From Clostridium sp. KNHs205 (GTDB taxonomy: Bacteria; Bacillota; Clostridia; Lachnospirales; Lachnospiraceae): DNA of 64,000 nt. Shown piece after piece: positions 8,102 to 16,103 of the stretch (the stretch's first letter is position 1; each line of letters opens with the position of its first letter). Where the stretch lies: assembly GCF_000702945.1 (NCBI RefSeq), contig NZ_JNLE01000005.1, positions 1,488,001 to 1,552,000 on the forward strand, in the 5' to 3' direction. The position numbers were made by a program, and so were the translations under genes. The notes under the pieces are model-generated. The model was given only the letters and a program-made list of their open reading frames with translations. It was not told the DNA's origin and did no database searches.

Positions 8102-8121
8102 TCTCTAAACTTCATCATCAG

Positions 8122-8313
8122 TTACCTCTTCATACATGCTTCTTCGTAGTAGATACGGTTGATTTTCCCACTCATTACAAGCAATTTCGGATTTTCTTTT
8201 TTCATTCGTTCCGATAATTCCTTAATAATGGCGTATCCTTTGCTTCGGCAAACTCCCCAATCAGCACATACCTCGTTTACATCTACATAAACTGGTTTTT
8301 CCATCACTTCCAT
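8122..8313 (-). CDS. Excisionase-like small DNA-binding protein
   Basis: A 63-residue basic protein with a clear RBS (GAGGAGAGAAACGT before ATG). The sequence VDVNEVCADWGVCRSKGYAI reads as a winged-helix HTH of the MerR/excisionase superfamily, followed by a C-terminal RIYYEEACMKR. Proteins of this size and layout sit beside replication and regulator genes in Firmicute integrative elements and serve as Xis or as regulators. It lies upstream of rep on the same strand and diverges from the XRE regulator at 8500, so both may share the operator region 8340-8435. No integrase partner is present in the window. Confidence 0.6.
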   Translation of the reverse strand: MEVMEKPVYVDVNEVCADWGVCRSKGYAIIKELSERMKKENPKLLVMSGKINRIYYEEACMKR

Positions 8314-8379
8314 ACGTTTCTCTCCTCTCGTGTAATATTTGGAATAGAAATAAATTTATTACTATCTTGATTTTATTAT

Positions 8380-8401
8380 ACAGAAATATATTTATTTCTG
8401 T
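8380..8401. promoter_or_regulatory. Palindromic operator between divergent regulators
   Basis: Arms ACAGAAATA (8380-8388) and TATTTCTGT (8393-8401) flank TATT. Half-sites recur at 8346-8352 (AGAAATA) and 8425-8433 (TATTTCTGT). The position between the excisionase-like gene and the XRE gene is that of an autoregulated lysogeny-type switch. The same 9-base half-site occurs at 2560-2568 upstream of the decayed regulator. Confidence 0.6.
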
Positions 8402-8499
8402 CAAGTACAAATTAGAAAGATTTTTATTTCTGTTCTTTCTATTTTTTCTATTCTATGATAAAATGGGTTCATCATTAAGAAAATGAGGTGATTTTTGAG

Positions 8500-9441
8500 A
8501 TGTCAGTTGGACACAAAATAAGAGCCATACGTGATCTAAGAAGTATGACTCAAAAAGAACTTGGTATCAAAGCTGGATTTTCAGCAGCTACTGCCGATGT
8601 TCGAATACGACAGTATGAAAGTCATAAAATGATTCCAAAAGAAGATAAGTTAAAAGAGATTGCAGCCGCTCTTGATGTAGATGTAAGTGCATTAAAAGAT
8701 CATGATATCTATTCTGATCTAGATCTGATGCAGATCTTATTTGAATTAGAGGAAAATCACGGACTGGTAATAGAAAAAGAAGCTGGTCGGTATGTATTGT
8801 CATTTGACGAGTCACATCCATTGTTTCGATACACCAATTATAAGCTCGACAGCTGGTACCGAGCCAAATCACAACTTCTATCCAATTCAGAAGATTCGGG
8901 ATATGATGATAAAGAATATTTACTTTGGAAATACAGATTCCCACTTGATACTATGGAAATAGAGAAAACGAATGCGGCTAAAGTACAGGAAAAATACAAG
9001 CCATTTGTGAATAACACCTATAGTATAAAAAAGGTTAATGAATTCATTCTTTTATTTGAGAGATTAATTAGAAGTGGATTTGATATACAGATTGCATCAG
9101 CTCCTGAAAGATCTGGTATCGGAACCTTTGTTTGCTGTGCTATATTTAAACATTCAGAATTATTAGAAGCTACTGGCGAAGCCGCCAATGCTTATGCAGA
9201 GTATCTTTCCATGGTAAGTTATCTGGAGAAGTCAGGAATTGAGATTGAACGAGAGACGAACTCGTTTGATGGTGAAACCTTGTTAGGGGTTTACTTTTAT
9301 AGTTCTGTATTGTCCACTGCGCTGAATCATACGGTACGAGAAATAATTAAGGCTTACAAAGAAGGTATGTTGGATGATAAGATTATGCAGATACAGTATA
9401 AGGATTCGTTGCAGACATTTAATGTACCGATCAAAGATTAA
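8500..9441 (+). CDS. XRE-family transcriptional regulator of the integrative element
   Basis: A 313-residue protein. I chose the ATG at 8500 because GAGGTG lies nine bases upstream; a GTG at 8488 would overlap that RBS. Residues about 5-65 are a Cro/C1 HTH (KIRAIRDLRSMTQKELGIKA, then RIRQYESHKMIPKEDKLKEI). The long C-terminal part (70-313) lacks an ImmA protease motif and is of unknown function; it may sense a ligand or oligomerise. It is divergent from the excisionase-like gene across an AT-rich region with operator palindromes and probably represses both directions. A degraded gene with a similar layout is found at 2651-3071. Confidence 0.75.
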   Translation: MSVGHKIRAIRDLRSMTQKELGIKAGFSAATADVRIRQYESHKMIPKEDKLKEIAAALDVDVSALKDHDIYSDLDLMQILFELEENHGLVIEKEAGRYVLSFDESHPLFRYTNYKLDSWYRAKSQLLSNSEDSGYDDKEYLLWKYRFPLDTMEIEKTNAAKVQEKYKPFVNNTYSIKKVNEFILLFERLIRSGFDIQIASAPERSGIGTFVCCAIFKHSELLEATGEAANAYAEYLSMVSYLEKSGIEIERETNSFDGETLLGVYFYSSVLSTALNHTVREIIKAYKEGMLDDKIMQIQYKDSLQTFNVPIKD

Positions 9442-9499
9442 TAATGTACGTTTTCGCATTATTAATCAAATATTAATTATACTAAGGAGCTAACTTACA

Positions 9500-9801
9500 A
9501 TGGATGTAAATAGAATTTTAATTTCTTCTGTGCAGATAAAAAATTTTAGATCTATTAGAAACGAAACTTTAAAAGTCAATAATTTTAATATTTTTGTTGG
9601 TTTAAATGATGCAGGAAAATCTAACTTTTTAAAACCACTTAATCTATTTTTTAATAATCAAACAGATTACAATACTCCGTTTAATTTCTCGATAGATTTT
9701 TCATTTTTATTTCCAAAAAAGGACATAACACTCGTGAAATTAAGATTATAATAAAGTTCATCGTTCCAGAAGGCTATAAAGGATCCAGATTAATAACTTG
9801 A
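9500..9801 (+). pseudogene. Truncated OLD/RecF-like AAA ATPase
   Basis: The N-terminus is that of an OLD-family or AAA_15/21 ATPase: VQIKNFRSIRNETL, then the Walker A FVGLNDAGKSN followed by FLKPLNLFF. The frame stops at 9751, but after a run of six A at 9715-9720 another frame continues plausibly as REIKIIIKFIVPEGYKGS before a stop at 9801. Intact relatives are hundreds of residues longer, so the remaining ATPase and Toprim parts are lost. The break coincides with the hairpin and att-like repeat at 9821-9872, so the gene seems to have been cut by an element junction. Such ATPases are frequent in defence loci (OLD, Gabija GajA). RBS AAGGAG lies before the ATG. Confidence 0.7.
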
Positions 9802-9820
9802 AAAAAAACGATGAAAAAAC

Positions 9821-9849
9821 TGGGAAGTCGCTTATTTAGCGGCTTCCCA
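9821..9849 (-). terminator. Copy of the guaA terminator hairpin
   Basis: TGGGAAGTCGC pairs with GCGGCTTCCCA. On the minus strand the hairpin is followed by CAGTTTTTTC. It closely resembles the guaA terminator at 13193-13223 and stands the same distance from an att-like repeat, as expected for a duplicated insertion-site end. Confidence 0.7.
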
Positions 9850-9860
9850 TCGTTATTAGG

Positions 9861-9872
9861 TCACTCAAACTC
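9861..9872 (-). repeat. att-like copy of guaA 3' end
   Basis: TCACTCAAACTC (minus strand GAGTTTGAGTGA), preceded on the left by CGTTATTAGG. The guaA end has CGTTATTATG at the equivalent place, so similarity extends over roughly 30 bases. It separates the nitroreductase cassette from the replication/defence segment. Confidence 0.6.
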
Positions 9873-9991
9873 GGCCCGTTTACTTATTGTACGAAACATA
9901 TTTGTTTAGTTTTCATTTGTAATAAGCCCTTATTTTATCTCTATTTCACATTTTATTTTGGTTCGTAAAGCGAACGTATTGTGCATTCATC

Positions 9992-10870
9992 TTACAGCGT
10001 TCTCTTATTTCTGCGAATGGCAGCAAGCCTGTCCATATCACCATGCTTGATGGCATTGTCCAGTGCCTCTACAATCTTATCTTTTCTCTTCAAAAAATCC
10101 GGTCCGGTCATATTTGCCGCTACTGTGTGATGCGTAATGAAAGAGCAATCACAGTTCAAATTCTCAACAAATGTTTTAAGTTCCTCCAGCATTTCCTTTT
10201 CACTTAAAGGTTCAAATTCACCTCGCTGTGCTTCTTCTAACAAAGGTGTTCCCGGAAAGAGCGTAAGGCCTCCGGTACCTACTAGCATCGGTTTGCACTG
10301 GCTGAATATCTTTGCTGAATTAATGGCATGCTCATGGCTGTGCTCTCTTCCGGCAACACCATTTAAGAACGTCATCCAATAATTGATTCCGGCTTCCTCC
10401 AACTTATGACACTGCTCCAGGATATCACTTGCGTGATATCCCTTATTGATGCGGTCCAGCGTCCAGTCATCGCCACTTTCAATACCAAGAGAGACTTCAT
10501 TCATGCCCAGTTCCTTCAGACTTTTTAACTCTTCCACAGTCTTATTTTTAAGATCTGATACTCTGCCCTGTGTATATATGACTTCCATATTTGGAAGATA
10601 TTTTTTTATCATTTTCAGAATTGGTGCCAGTTTGTCATAGCTCATTGCCAACGGATTGGCGGACAAAAGCTGTATAGTCTTAGCCTCGGGTACCATTTCT
10701 GCAAGTTCTTTAAGGTCTTCCTCAATCCACTCCATTGGTTGCAATCTAAAAGGCACATCCTTATACATAGTGCAGAACTTGCAACTATTATGTGTACAAC
10801 CTTGTGTAATTTGAAGTAGTGGAAATGTTGGCCAATATGGATTCCTGTATACTGTATCTGTAAAATGCAT
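9992..10870 (-). CDS. Radical SAM protein (Elp3/HemN-like)
   Basis: A 292-residue protein with RBS AGGAGGTG. The 4Fe-4S cluster cysteines are C25, C30 and C33 in GCTHNSCKFC, a Cx4Cx2C variant of the usual Cx3Cx2C that is known in some B12-independent radical SAM families. The barrel motifs SLGIESGDD and NYWMTFLNG follow, as does GTGGLTLFPGTP. It lies 15 bases after the nitronate monooxygenase gene and ends the three-gene operon under the divergent TetR regulator. The substrate is unknown; I see no SPASM or B12-binding domain. Confidence 0.8.
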   Translation of the reverse strand: MHFTDTVYRNPYWPTFPLLQITQGCTHNSCKFCTMYKDVPFRLQPMEWIEEDLKELAEMVPEAKTIQLLSANPLAMSYDKLAPILKMIKKYLPNMEVIYTQGRVSDLKNKTVEELKSLKELGMNEVSLGIESGDDWTLDRINKGYHASDILEQCHKLEEAGINYWMTFLNGVAGREHSHEHAINSAKIFSQCKPMLVGTGGLTLFPGTPLLEEAQRGEFEPLSEKEMLEELKTFVENLNCDCSFITHHTVAANMTGPDFLKRKDKIVEALDNAIKHGDMDRLAAIRRNKRTL

Positions 10871-10885
10871 CTAATTCACCTCCTC

Positions 10886-11839
10886 TTAACATCCATATCC
10901 ATTTGCAAGCTCATTTACGATATCCTCGCAGGAATCGATTGTCTTTATGAGACTTGCTGCACTTGATACGGAATTGATACCTGCTTCCATATCTCCTTTA
11001 AGCATTCCTGCGTAGAAGCTTCCTATAGACGGCTTCAGGTTTCCTTTATTGTTTTCTTCTATAGCTTCCTTAGCCACCTTATGCGGAGTTGCTCTCCATT
11101 TAAGATATCCATCAGCCTCAGTTAAGACTACCAGATCATCTGCACCGGTATTTAAGATATCATCCTTTGTTGCCTGTGCAGCCCTGCATTCCTTGGATAG
11201 GACAAAACGTGTTCCTGCATAAGCGCCTTCTGCTCCAACGCAAGCACTGGCCTTTGCCATCGCCTCATTCACGATTCCACCGGCAGCAAGTACCGGTATT
11301 TTTACCGCTTCAGCAATCAGCGCTGTCTTCACCATCGTTCCGGTCGCTTCGACAGGCATTCCACCTCCCTCATCACATCCTGTAGCAATGATCACATCAA
11401 CACCGGCTTCCTCTGCTGCTTTTGCAGATGCCACAGTTGGATACATGTCGCGGTAGATGATCTTAAACCCTGCATCTTTCCACTCTCTAATCTGCGCAGA
11501 ATCAATCGATCCTATTGCTGCCAGAACTTTTACTCCTTCTTCTTTACAGATCTCGATAGTTGCTTTGGAAAAGCCTGCCCCATCAAACACAGAAGTCATC
11601 ACATTCATACCAAAAGGTTTGTCTGTCAGTTCCTTTGTCCTGCGGATCACTTTTCGCATTTCTTCCGCTGTTTCTTCTGGTGTTGCTTTTCCTGTCTCAA
11701 ATCCGGCATTGAATCCTAAGATTCCCAGTCCTCCTGCATTGGATACCGCTGCAACTAATTCCGGGGAAGTGATCCATGTCATAGGTGCCTGTACCACTGG
11801 TTTCGTAATTTCTAATACTTCACATACTCTGTTCATCAT
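10886..11839 (-). CDS. Nitronate monooxygenase / FabK-like flavoprotein
   Basis: A 317-residue TIM-barrel FMN protein. QAPMTWITSPELVAAVSNAG near the N-terminus, GGLGILGF, the phosphate-binding IPVLAAGGIV and GAYAGTRFV are signatures shared by nitronate monooxygenase (2-nitropropane dioxygenase) and FabK enoyl-ACP reductase. GCDEGGGMPV occupies the place where nitronate monooxygenases and FabK carry G-x-E-A-G-G-H, with the His replaced. Without that His, classical nitronate oxidation is uncertain, and an FMN-dependent reductase role is possible. RBS GGAGGCGCA. It is between the nitroreductase and radical SAM genes with 15-base gaps, so one operon. Confidence 0.8.
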   Translation of the reverse strand: MMNRVCEVLEITKPVVQAPMTWITSPELVAAVSNAGGLGILGFNAGFETGKATPEETAEEMRKVIRRTKELTDKPFGMNVMTSVFDGAGFSKATIEICKEEGVKVLAAIGSIDSAQIREWKDAGFKIIYRDMYPTVASAKAAEEAGVDVIIATGCDEGGGMPVEATGTMVKTALIAEAVKIPVLAAGGIVNEAMAKASACVGAEGAYAGTRFVLSKECRAAQATKDDILNTGADDLVVLTEADGYLKWRATPHKVAKEAIEENNKGNLKPSIGSFYAGMLKGDMEAGINSVSSAASLIKTIDSCEDIVNELANGYGC

Positions 11840-11853
11840 TGCGCCTCCATTTC

Positions 11854-12378
11854 TTAAAGATCAAATACAAAATCTTCTATCGGTTTTCTTTCATAGTGCC
11901 AGGCGTTCGCTTTCGCCCTGTCATTCGGATAACCAAGACCCAACATCATGACTGGAATCATATGATTCGGAAGTCCAAAGGTATCCACAACTGTCTTAGA
12001 ATCAAAACCCCTAACCCAAATCGTGTGCACGCCCAGCTCTTCCGCCTCATACATCATGGTTGCTGCCGCTATGCTGGCATCCTGTTCACCGGAATTGTAG
12101 TTTCTGTAATACTGATCACCTGGATTCATCCACACCTCCCTGACATCGTAGCAGACAAGGATCATCAGTGGCACATTGTAATGAAAATGAGTTACTGTCT
12201 TCAGCTTAGCCAATCCTTCCTCGCTGCGTATCAGGTAAAACTTCTGTGGCTGATAATTGCAAGCTGTCGGGACAGTCCGACCTGCTTCAAGGATCTTATC
12301 CAGCTTTTCCTGTTCTACAGGGCGGCTGTCGAAGAATCTCTCCGAGTATCTATTCTTTGCAAGTTCCAAAAATTCCAT
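11854..12378 (-). CDS. Nitroreductase family protein
   Basis: A 174-residue FMN-dependent nitroreductase-like enzyme. The N-terminus NRYSERFFDSRPVEQEKLDKI and the C-terminal PNHMIPVMMLGLGYPNDRAK are typical of the NfsB/NfnB superfamily, as is TACNYQPQKFYLI for the FMN site. Members reduce nitro groups, quinones or flavins using NAD(P)H and act as homodimers. First gene of the operon divergent from the TetR gene, suggesting induction by an electrophilic or nitroaromatic compound. The cassette lies between the real guaA 3' end and an att-like copy. Confidence 0.85.
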   Translation of the reverse strand: MEFLELAKNRYSERFFDSRPVEQEKLDKILEAGRTVPTACNYQPQKFYLIRSEEGLAKLKTVTHFHYNVPLMILVCYDVREVWMNPGDQYYRNYNSGEQDASIAAATMMYEAEELGVHTIWVRGFDSKTVVDTFGLPNHMIPVMMLGLGYPNDRAKANAWHYERKPIEDFVFDL

Positions 12379-12440
12379 ATGTTTACCGCCTTTCCAATCT
12401 TGTTATCTTTTCTTTATGTTCTACATTTTATAATCCATTC

Positions 12441-12469
12441 TTGCAAAAGTACACATACAGAATTATAAT
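12441..12469 (+). promoter_or_regulatory. Promoter of the TetR gene
   Basis: TTGCAA (12441-12446), 17-base spacer, TATAAT (12464-12469). The segment 12379-12523 also has to hold the leftward nitroreductase promoter; no convincing TetR palindrome was picked out by eye. Confidence 0.6.
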
Positions 12470-12523
12470 TATGATAGATATTTTTACATGTTTTATATTT
12501 TGTAAGAAATGGAGGGCATAATC

Positions 12524-13051
12524 ATGGCTGATCGAACAAAAATATGGATTGCTGATACTATGCGGAAACTCATGGCAAAAAAGCCAATCGACAAGATTCG
12601 TGTGACAGAAATATGCAGGGAGGCGGAGATCGAGCGCCCGACTTTCTATTATCACTTCAATGATAAATATGACTTGATGGCATGGATTTTCTTCCAATCC
12701 GCTTATAATACAGATGTGTTGGACTTGGAATCTGCCGCCAGTGCACTTGACCAGATGAAAAAAGACTTCATATTTTACAAAAGAGCCTACGAGGATAACT
12801 CGCAAACTCCCATGTGGCAATATATGCTTGAATATTTCTCTGACCGCTATACACAGCTTGCAGTGACTTTATGCGGTACAAATACTCTGGATGAACAGAC
12901 AAAATATAGCATCCGTCTTTACTGCTATGGAGCTCTCGGTATGACCAGAGAATGGCTCTTTAATGACAATATCACACCATCAAAGACTGTCATTCAGATG
13001 ATGTTTAACTCTATGCCGGAGTCACTAAAGGCGATATATTTTCAATCCTAA
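12524..13051 (+). CDS. TetR/AcrR-family regulator
   Basis: A 175-residue protein. The ATG at 12524 is preferred because GGAGGG precedes it at proper spacing; the ATG at 12509 lies within the RBS. The N-terminal HTH reads IDKIRVTEICREAEIERPTF then YYHFNDKYDLMAWIF, the canonical TetR recognition helix (xRPTFYYHFxDKxDL), similar to the DhaS/TetR_C-like group. The C-terminal ligand domain is short. It faces away from the nitroreductase operon and is its most likely repressor. Confidence 0.85.
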   Translation: MADRTKIWIADTMRKLMAKKPIDKIRVTEICREAEIERPTFYYHFNDKYDLMAWIFFQSAYNTDVLDLESAASALDQMKKDFIFYKRAYEDNSQTPMWQYMLEYFSDRYTQLAVTLCGTNTLDEQTKYSIRLYCYGALGMTREWLFNDNITPSKTVIQMMFNSMPESLKAIYFQS

Positions 13052-13167
13052 AATCTTCACGCATAATACTTGTGGAAACCAAAATTCTCCTGGAATTCGG
13101 GCTTTTTAGGCAAGAATATATCCCACAAAAACTTTACCCTCGCTTATTCTTCATAATCATATTATTC

Positions 13168-13185
13168 TGCTGACATTTTGCTGAC
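13168..13185 (+). repeat. Paired TGCTGAC direct repeats near the guaA att site
   Basis: TGCTGAC occurs at 13168-13174 and 13179-13185, spaced 11 bases start to start, about 50 bases from the guaA 3' end. Another copy with a related neighbour (TGACGAC) lies at 4342-4348, about 100 bases from the att-like copy at 4228. Integrase arm-type sites are short direct repeats placed like this; the interpretation is tentative. Confidence 0.35.
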
Positions 13186-13192
13186 GCAAAAA

Positions 13193-13223
13193 CCGGGAAG
13201 CCGCTAATTTAGAGGCTTCCCGG
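13193..13223 (-). terminator. guaA terminator
   Basis: CCGGGAAGCC (13193-13202) pairs perfectly with GGCTTCCCGG (13214-13223). On the minus strand it is followed by TTTTTGCG and lies 11 bases after the guaA stop codon. Confidence 0.85.
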
Positions 13224-13233
13224 CGTTATTATG

Positions 13234-13245
13234 TTATTCAAACTC
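13234..13245 (-). repeat. guaA 3' end, presumed integration target
   Basis: TTATTCAAACTC is the complement of GAG TTT GAA TAA, the last codons of guaA. Five further copies with one to three changes occur downstream to position 1299. The 3' end of guaA is an established integration hot spot for genomic islands in bacteria. Confidence 0.6.
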
Positions 13246-14769
13246 TATAGTAGCCGGTGGTTTCCCCGTACAATCATAGAGTACTCTATTTACATGTTTC
13301 ACTTCATTTACAATCCTTGAAGACACCTTACCAAGTACTTCCCAAGGCAGCTCTGCTGCCTCCGCAGTCATAAAGTCTGTCGTTGTAACAGCTCTTAACG
13401 CTACTGCATAGTCATAGGTTCTCTCATCCCCCATAACACCAACTGAACGCATATTAGTAAGAGCGGCAAAATACTGTCCGATGCTTCTGTCTATACCTGC
13501 ATTTGCAATCTCTTCACGGTAGATAGCATCCGCATCCTGTATTATCTTAACCTTTTCTTCTGTTACATCTCCGATAATACGGATAGCAAGTCCAGGTCCG
13601 GGGAAAGGCTGTCTGTATACCAGGTTTTCAGGTATTCCAAGCTCAAGACCGGCTTTACGTACTTCATCCTTGAACAAATCTCTTAAAGGCTCGATTATCT
13701 CCTTGAAATCCACATAGTCAGGAAGTCCGCCTACATTGTGGTGGCTCTTGATAACAGCAGATTTTCCCAAGCCGCTTTCGATAACATCGGGATAGATGGT
13801 TCCCTGTACTAAGAAATCTACCGTACCGATTTTCTTTGCTTCTTCTTCAAATACACGGATGAACTCTTCACCAATGATCTTTCTCTTTGCTTCCGGTTCG
13901 GAAACACCGGCTAATTTATCATAAAATCTCTGCTGTGCATTTACCCTGATAAAATTCAGGTCAAACTGCTCGGTAAAGATCTTCTCAACTTCATCTCCTT
14001 CGTTCTTACGAAGTAAGCCGTGATCTACGAAGATACAGGTTAACTGCTTTCCTACTGCTTTGCTGATCATAACTGCAGCAACAGAAGAATCAACACCACC
14101 GGATAATGCACAGAGAACTTTTTTGTCACCAATCTTTTCTTTCAGACTGATAATGGATTGCTCTGTAAAGGAATCCATTTTCCAGTCTCCGGAGCAACGG
14201 CATATTTCATAAAGGAAGTTATAAAGCATCTTGGTTCCTTCCTGGGTATGAACTACTTCAGGATGGAACTGTACTCCATAAAGTTTCTTTGCTTCCAGCT
14301 CAAGTCCTGCAGCCGGGCAGGAATCAGAGGTTGCGGTTACTTCAAAGCCTTCCGGTAATTTCTCTACATAGTCAGTATGGCTCATCCAGCAGACTGAGGT
14401 CTCGGTAACTCCTTTGAATAACAGGGATTTCGCATTGACTGTTACATCTGTCTTACCATACTCTCTCTTTGTTGCGCTGGTAACTTTACCTCCTAAAAGG
14501 TGCGTCATCAGCTGGCAGCCATAACAGATACCAAGCACCGGTATACCAAGTTCGAAGATTTCCTTATCGCAGTGAGGTGCATCTTCTGCATATACACTTG
14601 CAGGACCTCCTGTAAAGATGATACCTTTGGGTGCTATTTCTTTAATCTTTTCAATGCTTGTATTGTAGGGCAATACTTCACAGTATACATTACATTCTCG
14701 AACTCTTCTTGCAATGAGCTGATTATACTGTCCGCCAAAATCAAGGACAATTACCATTTCCTTATCCAC
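13234..14769 (-). CDS. guaA: GMP synthase (glutamine-hydrolysing)
   Basis: A 511-residue enzyme converting XMP to GMP with glutamine and ATP, the last step of guanine nucleotide synthesis. The class I amidotransferase domain has the nucleophile C82 in GICYGCQ and the H169/E171 pair in GVQFHPEV. The ATP pyrophosphatase PP-loop SGGVDSS is at 223-229, and the dimerisation domain ends IEFE. The GTG start is behind AGGAGG at the usual distance. Length matches the family. Its 3' end appears to serve as the attachment site for the islands to its left, and insertion leaves the coding sequence intact. Confidence 0.98.
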   Translation of the reverse strand: MDKEMVIVLDFGGQYNQLIARRVRECNVYCEVLPYNTSIEKIKEIAPKGIIFTGGPASVYAEDAPHCDKEIFELGIPVLGICYGCQLMTHLLGGKVTSATKREYGKTDVTVNAKSLLFKGVTETSVCWMSHTDYVEKLPEGFEVTATSDSCPAAGLELEAKKLYGVQFHPEVVHTQEGTKMLYNFLYEICRCSGDWKMDSFTEQSIISLKEKIGDKKVLCALSGGVDSSVAAVMISKAVGKQLTCIFVDHGLLRKNEGDEVEKIFTEQFDLNFIRVNAQQRFYDKLAGVSEPEAKRKIIGEEFIRVFEEEAKKIGTVDFLVQGTIYPDVIESGLGKSAVIKSHHNVGGLPDYVDFKEIIEPLRDLFKDEVRKAGLELGIPENLVYRQPFPGPGLAIRIIGDVTEEKVKIIQDADAIYREEIANAGIDRSIGQYFAALTNMRSVGVMGDERTYDYAVALRAVTTTDFMTAEAAELPWEVLGKVSSRIVNEVKHVNRVLYDCTGKPPATIEFE

Positions 14770-14872
14770 TGGTTTTTCCTCCTAATGCTGTTTGTATATT
14801 CATTTTTCTCAACAGTGACCGTTAATATTCTTCTGTATCCTCTATAGGAAATCCAGACCAAAATATTTTTTT

Positions 14873-14901
14873 ATTATATCAGACTTTCTTACAACTGGCA
14901 A
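14873..14901 (-). promoter_or_regulatory. guaA promoter
   Basis: On the minus strand TTGCCA (14896-14901), 17-base spacer, TATAAT (14873-14878). The roughly 95-base leader to the GTG start shows no obvious purine riboswitch. Confidence 0.6.
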
Positions 14902-14979
14902 TGCTATATTAATTACCCTATTTATAACTATTCTTTACCTTATTTATTAAAGGAATAAAACTAACATCAATAAGAGAAA

Positions 14980-15000
14980 AAGCAGCTCGCAAAGCTGCTT
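14980..15000. terminator. Terminator hairpin between guaA and the uvrA operon
   Basis: AGCAGCT pairs with AGCTGCT around CGCAA; U-rich on both sides (TTTTATG on +, TTTTTCTC on minus). It probably ends leftward transcription from uvrA-yfbR. Confidence 0.65.
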
Positions 15001-15166
15001 TTATGACAACAACCATTATTACAATTATTGTAACTTACCAATATTATAATAAGAACAAAGAAATATCGTATTACAAGATCCAGCTAACATCATCATTAAG
15101 AATTCTAAAATAACACCTTATTAAAAATTCCTTATAATAATTCCTTAAAATAGTTTTTTAAAATAG

Positions 15167-15208
15167 TTTCTTATACTAAGTTTCTTATACTAAGTTTCTT
15201 ATACTAAG
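15167..15208. repeat. Three 14-bp tandem repeats in AT-rich spacer
   Basis: TTTCTTATACTAAG occurs three times in a row. The surrounding gap (15001-15521) has related degenerate TTCCTTAAAATA-like units and no gene. Confidence 0.75.
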
Positions 15209-15521
15209 TTTTTTAAAATAACTTCTTGCCTCATTATAACCTGAAATTGAACTAATTAAATTTATAGCCAGCTTTATCTGTGTTATTATTTAATCCAAAC
15301 CAAATCGTGTAAAGGATACTCACCATGAACTACCCGAATAATAAAATCAGAATCACATAAAAGCAAACATCTAAATTATCTAACAAGATAATTAAACCTC
15401 AACTTGTTTATTGCAATTTACGTATAAAATATATTAAAATAATTCCCTAAAATAATTTCTTTCTACTAGACCATTTGCAAAAAATCAACTGCAAAAAATA
15501 GTCTAACTATCATATCACCCA

Positions 15522-16103
15522 TCAGGTCAATTCGTCCAGATTCTTATAGTAGGACTCCATAAACTCCCCCATAAAGATCTCTGCCTCTTCCACCTGTAGT
15601 TCTTTAATCGCTTCCGTTATACTTTCCTTGGCACTTGAGAACTCCGTATTACCGGCCTTCTCCTCCTGAATACATTTTATAAGGGCTGAAAGCTTATCTG
15701 CTGCTTTTACCAGTTTCCATATGTATTCTTCTTCCTGCTTGGGAAAAAATATAGATTCATAATCTTCTTTAAAATCCTCCGGCAGCATAGAGAGCAGTCT
15801 TCTTGCCGCTTCTGCTTCAATCTCCTTAAAGGCTCCCTGTATGTTTCCGTTATAATATTTGATTGGTGTTGGCATATCCCCAGTAATTATCTCAGTGGAA
15901 TCATGGAAGAGAGCTATTAAAGCGGCTCTCTCCCCATTTAAGTTCTTATTTAATCTTTTATTTCCTATGACCGCAAGGGCATGGGCTAATATACTGACCT
16001 CAAGTGTATGTTCAGAGACATTTTCAGGTCTGGAATTTCTCATTAATGCCCAACGCTCAATATATTTCATGCGAGACATCATGGCATAAAAATTATTCTC
16101 CAT
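15522..16103 (-). CDS. yfbR: HD-domain 5'-deoxynucleotidase (YfbR-like)
   Basis: A 193-residue HD-superfamily phosphohydrolase. Metal ligands are H32 (SEHTLEVS), the HD pair H67-D68 (LFHDSTEI) and the Asp of KAADKLSALI near residue 137. The pattern with RMKYIERWALMRN at the N-terminus and TGDMPTPIKY after the HD pair matches E. coli YfbR (199 residues), which dephosphorylates deoxynucleoside 5'-monophosphates. Its ATG directly follows the uvrA stop codon, and GAGGCGG at the uvrA end serves as RBS, so the two are translationally linked. This may couple nucleotide-pool cleanup to excision repair, but the link is inference. Confidence 0.85.
   Translation of the reverse strand: MENNFYAMMSRMKYIERWALMRNSRPENVSEHTLEVSILAHALAVIGNKRLNKNLNGERAALIALFHDSTEIITGDMPTPIKYYNGNIQGAFKEIEAEAARRLLSMLPEDFKEDYESIFFPKQEEEYIWKLVKAADKLSALIKCIQEEKAGNTEFSSAKESITEAIKELQVEEAEIFMGEFMESYYKNLDELT

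Noticed and set aside
8005-8217. 70-residue + strand ORF across the rep leader
   Set aside because: It begins in the antisense promoter region without an RBS and runs through a strong terminator; the region is better explained by the antisense RNA and the minus-strand excisionase-like gene.
999-9990. Expected integrase gene of the islands
   Set aside because: Both strands were read for tyrosine and serine recombinase motifs; none was found, so no complete integrative element is claimed.
14770-14870. Purine riboswitch in the guaA leader
   Set aside because: The leader is only about 95 bases and lacks the conserved P1-P3 three-way junction elements and a terminator.
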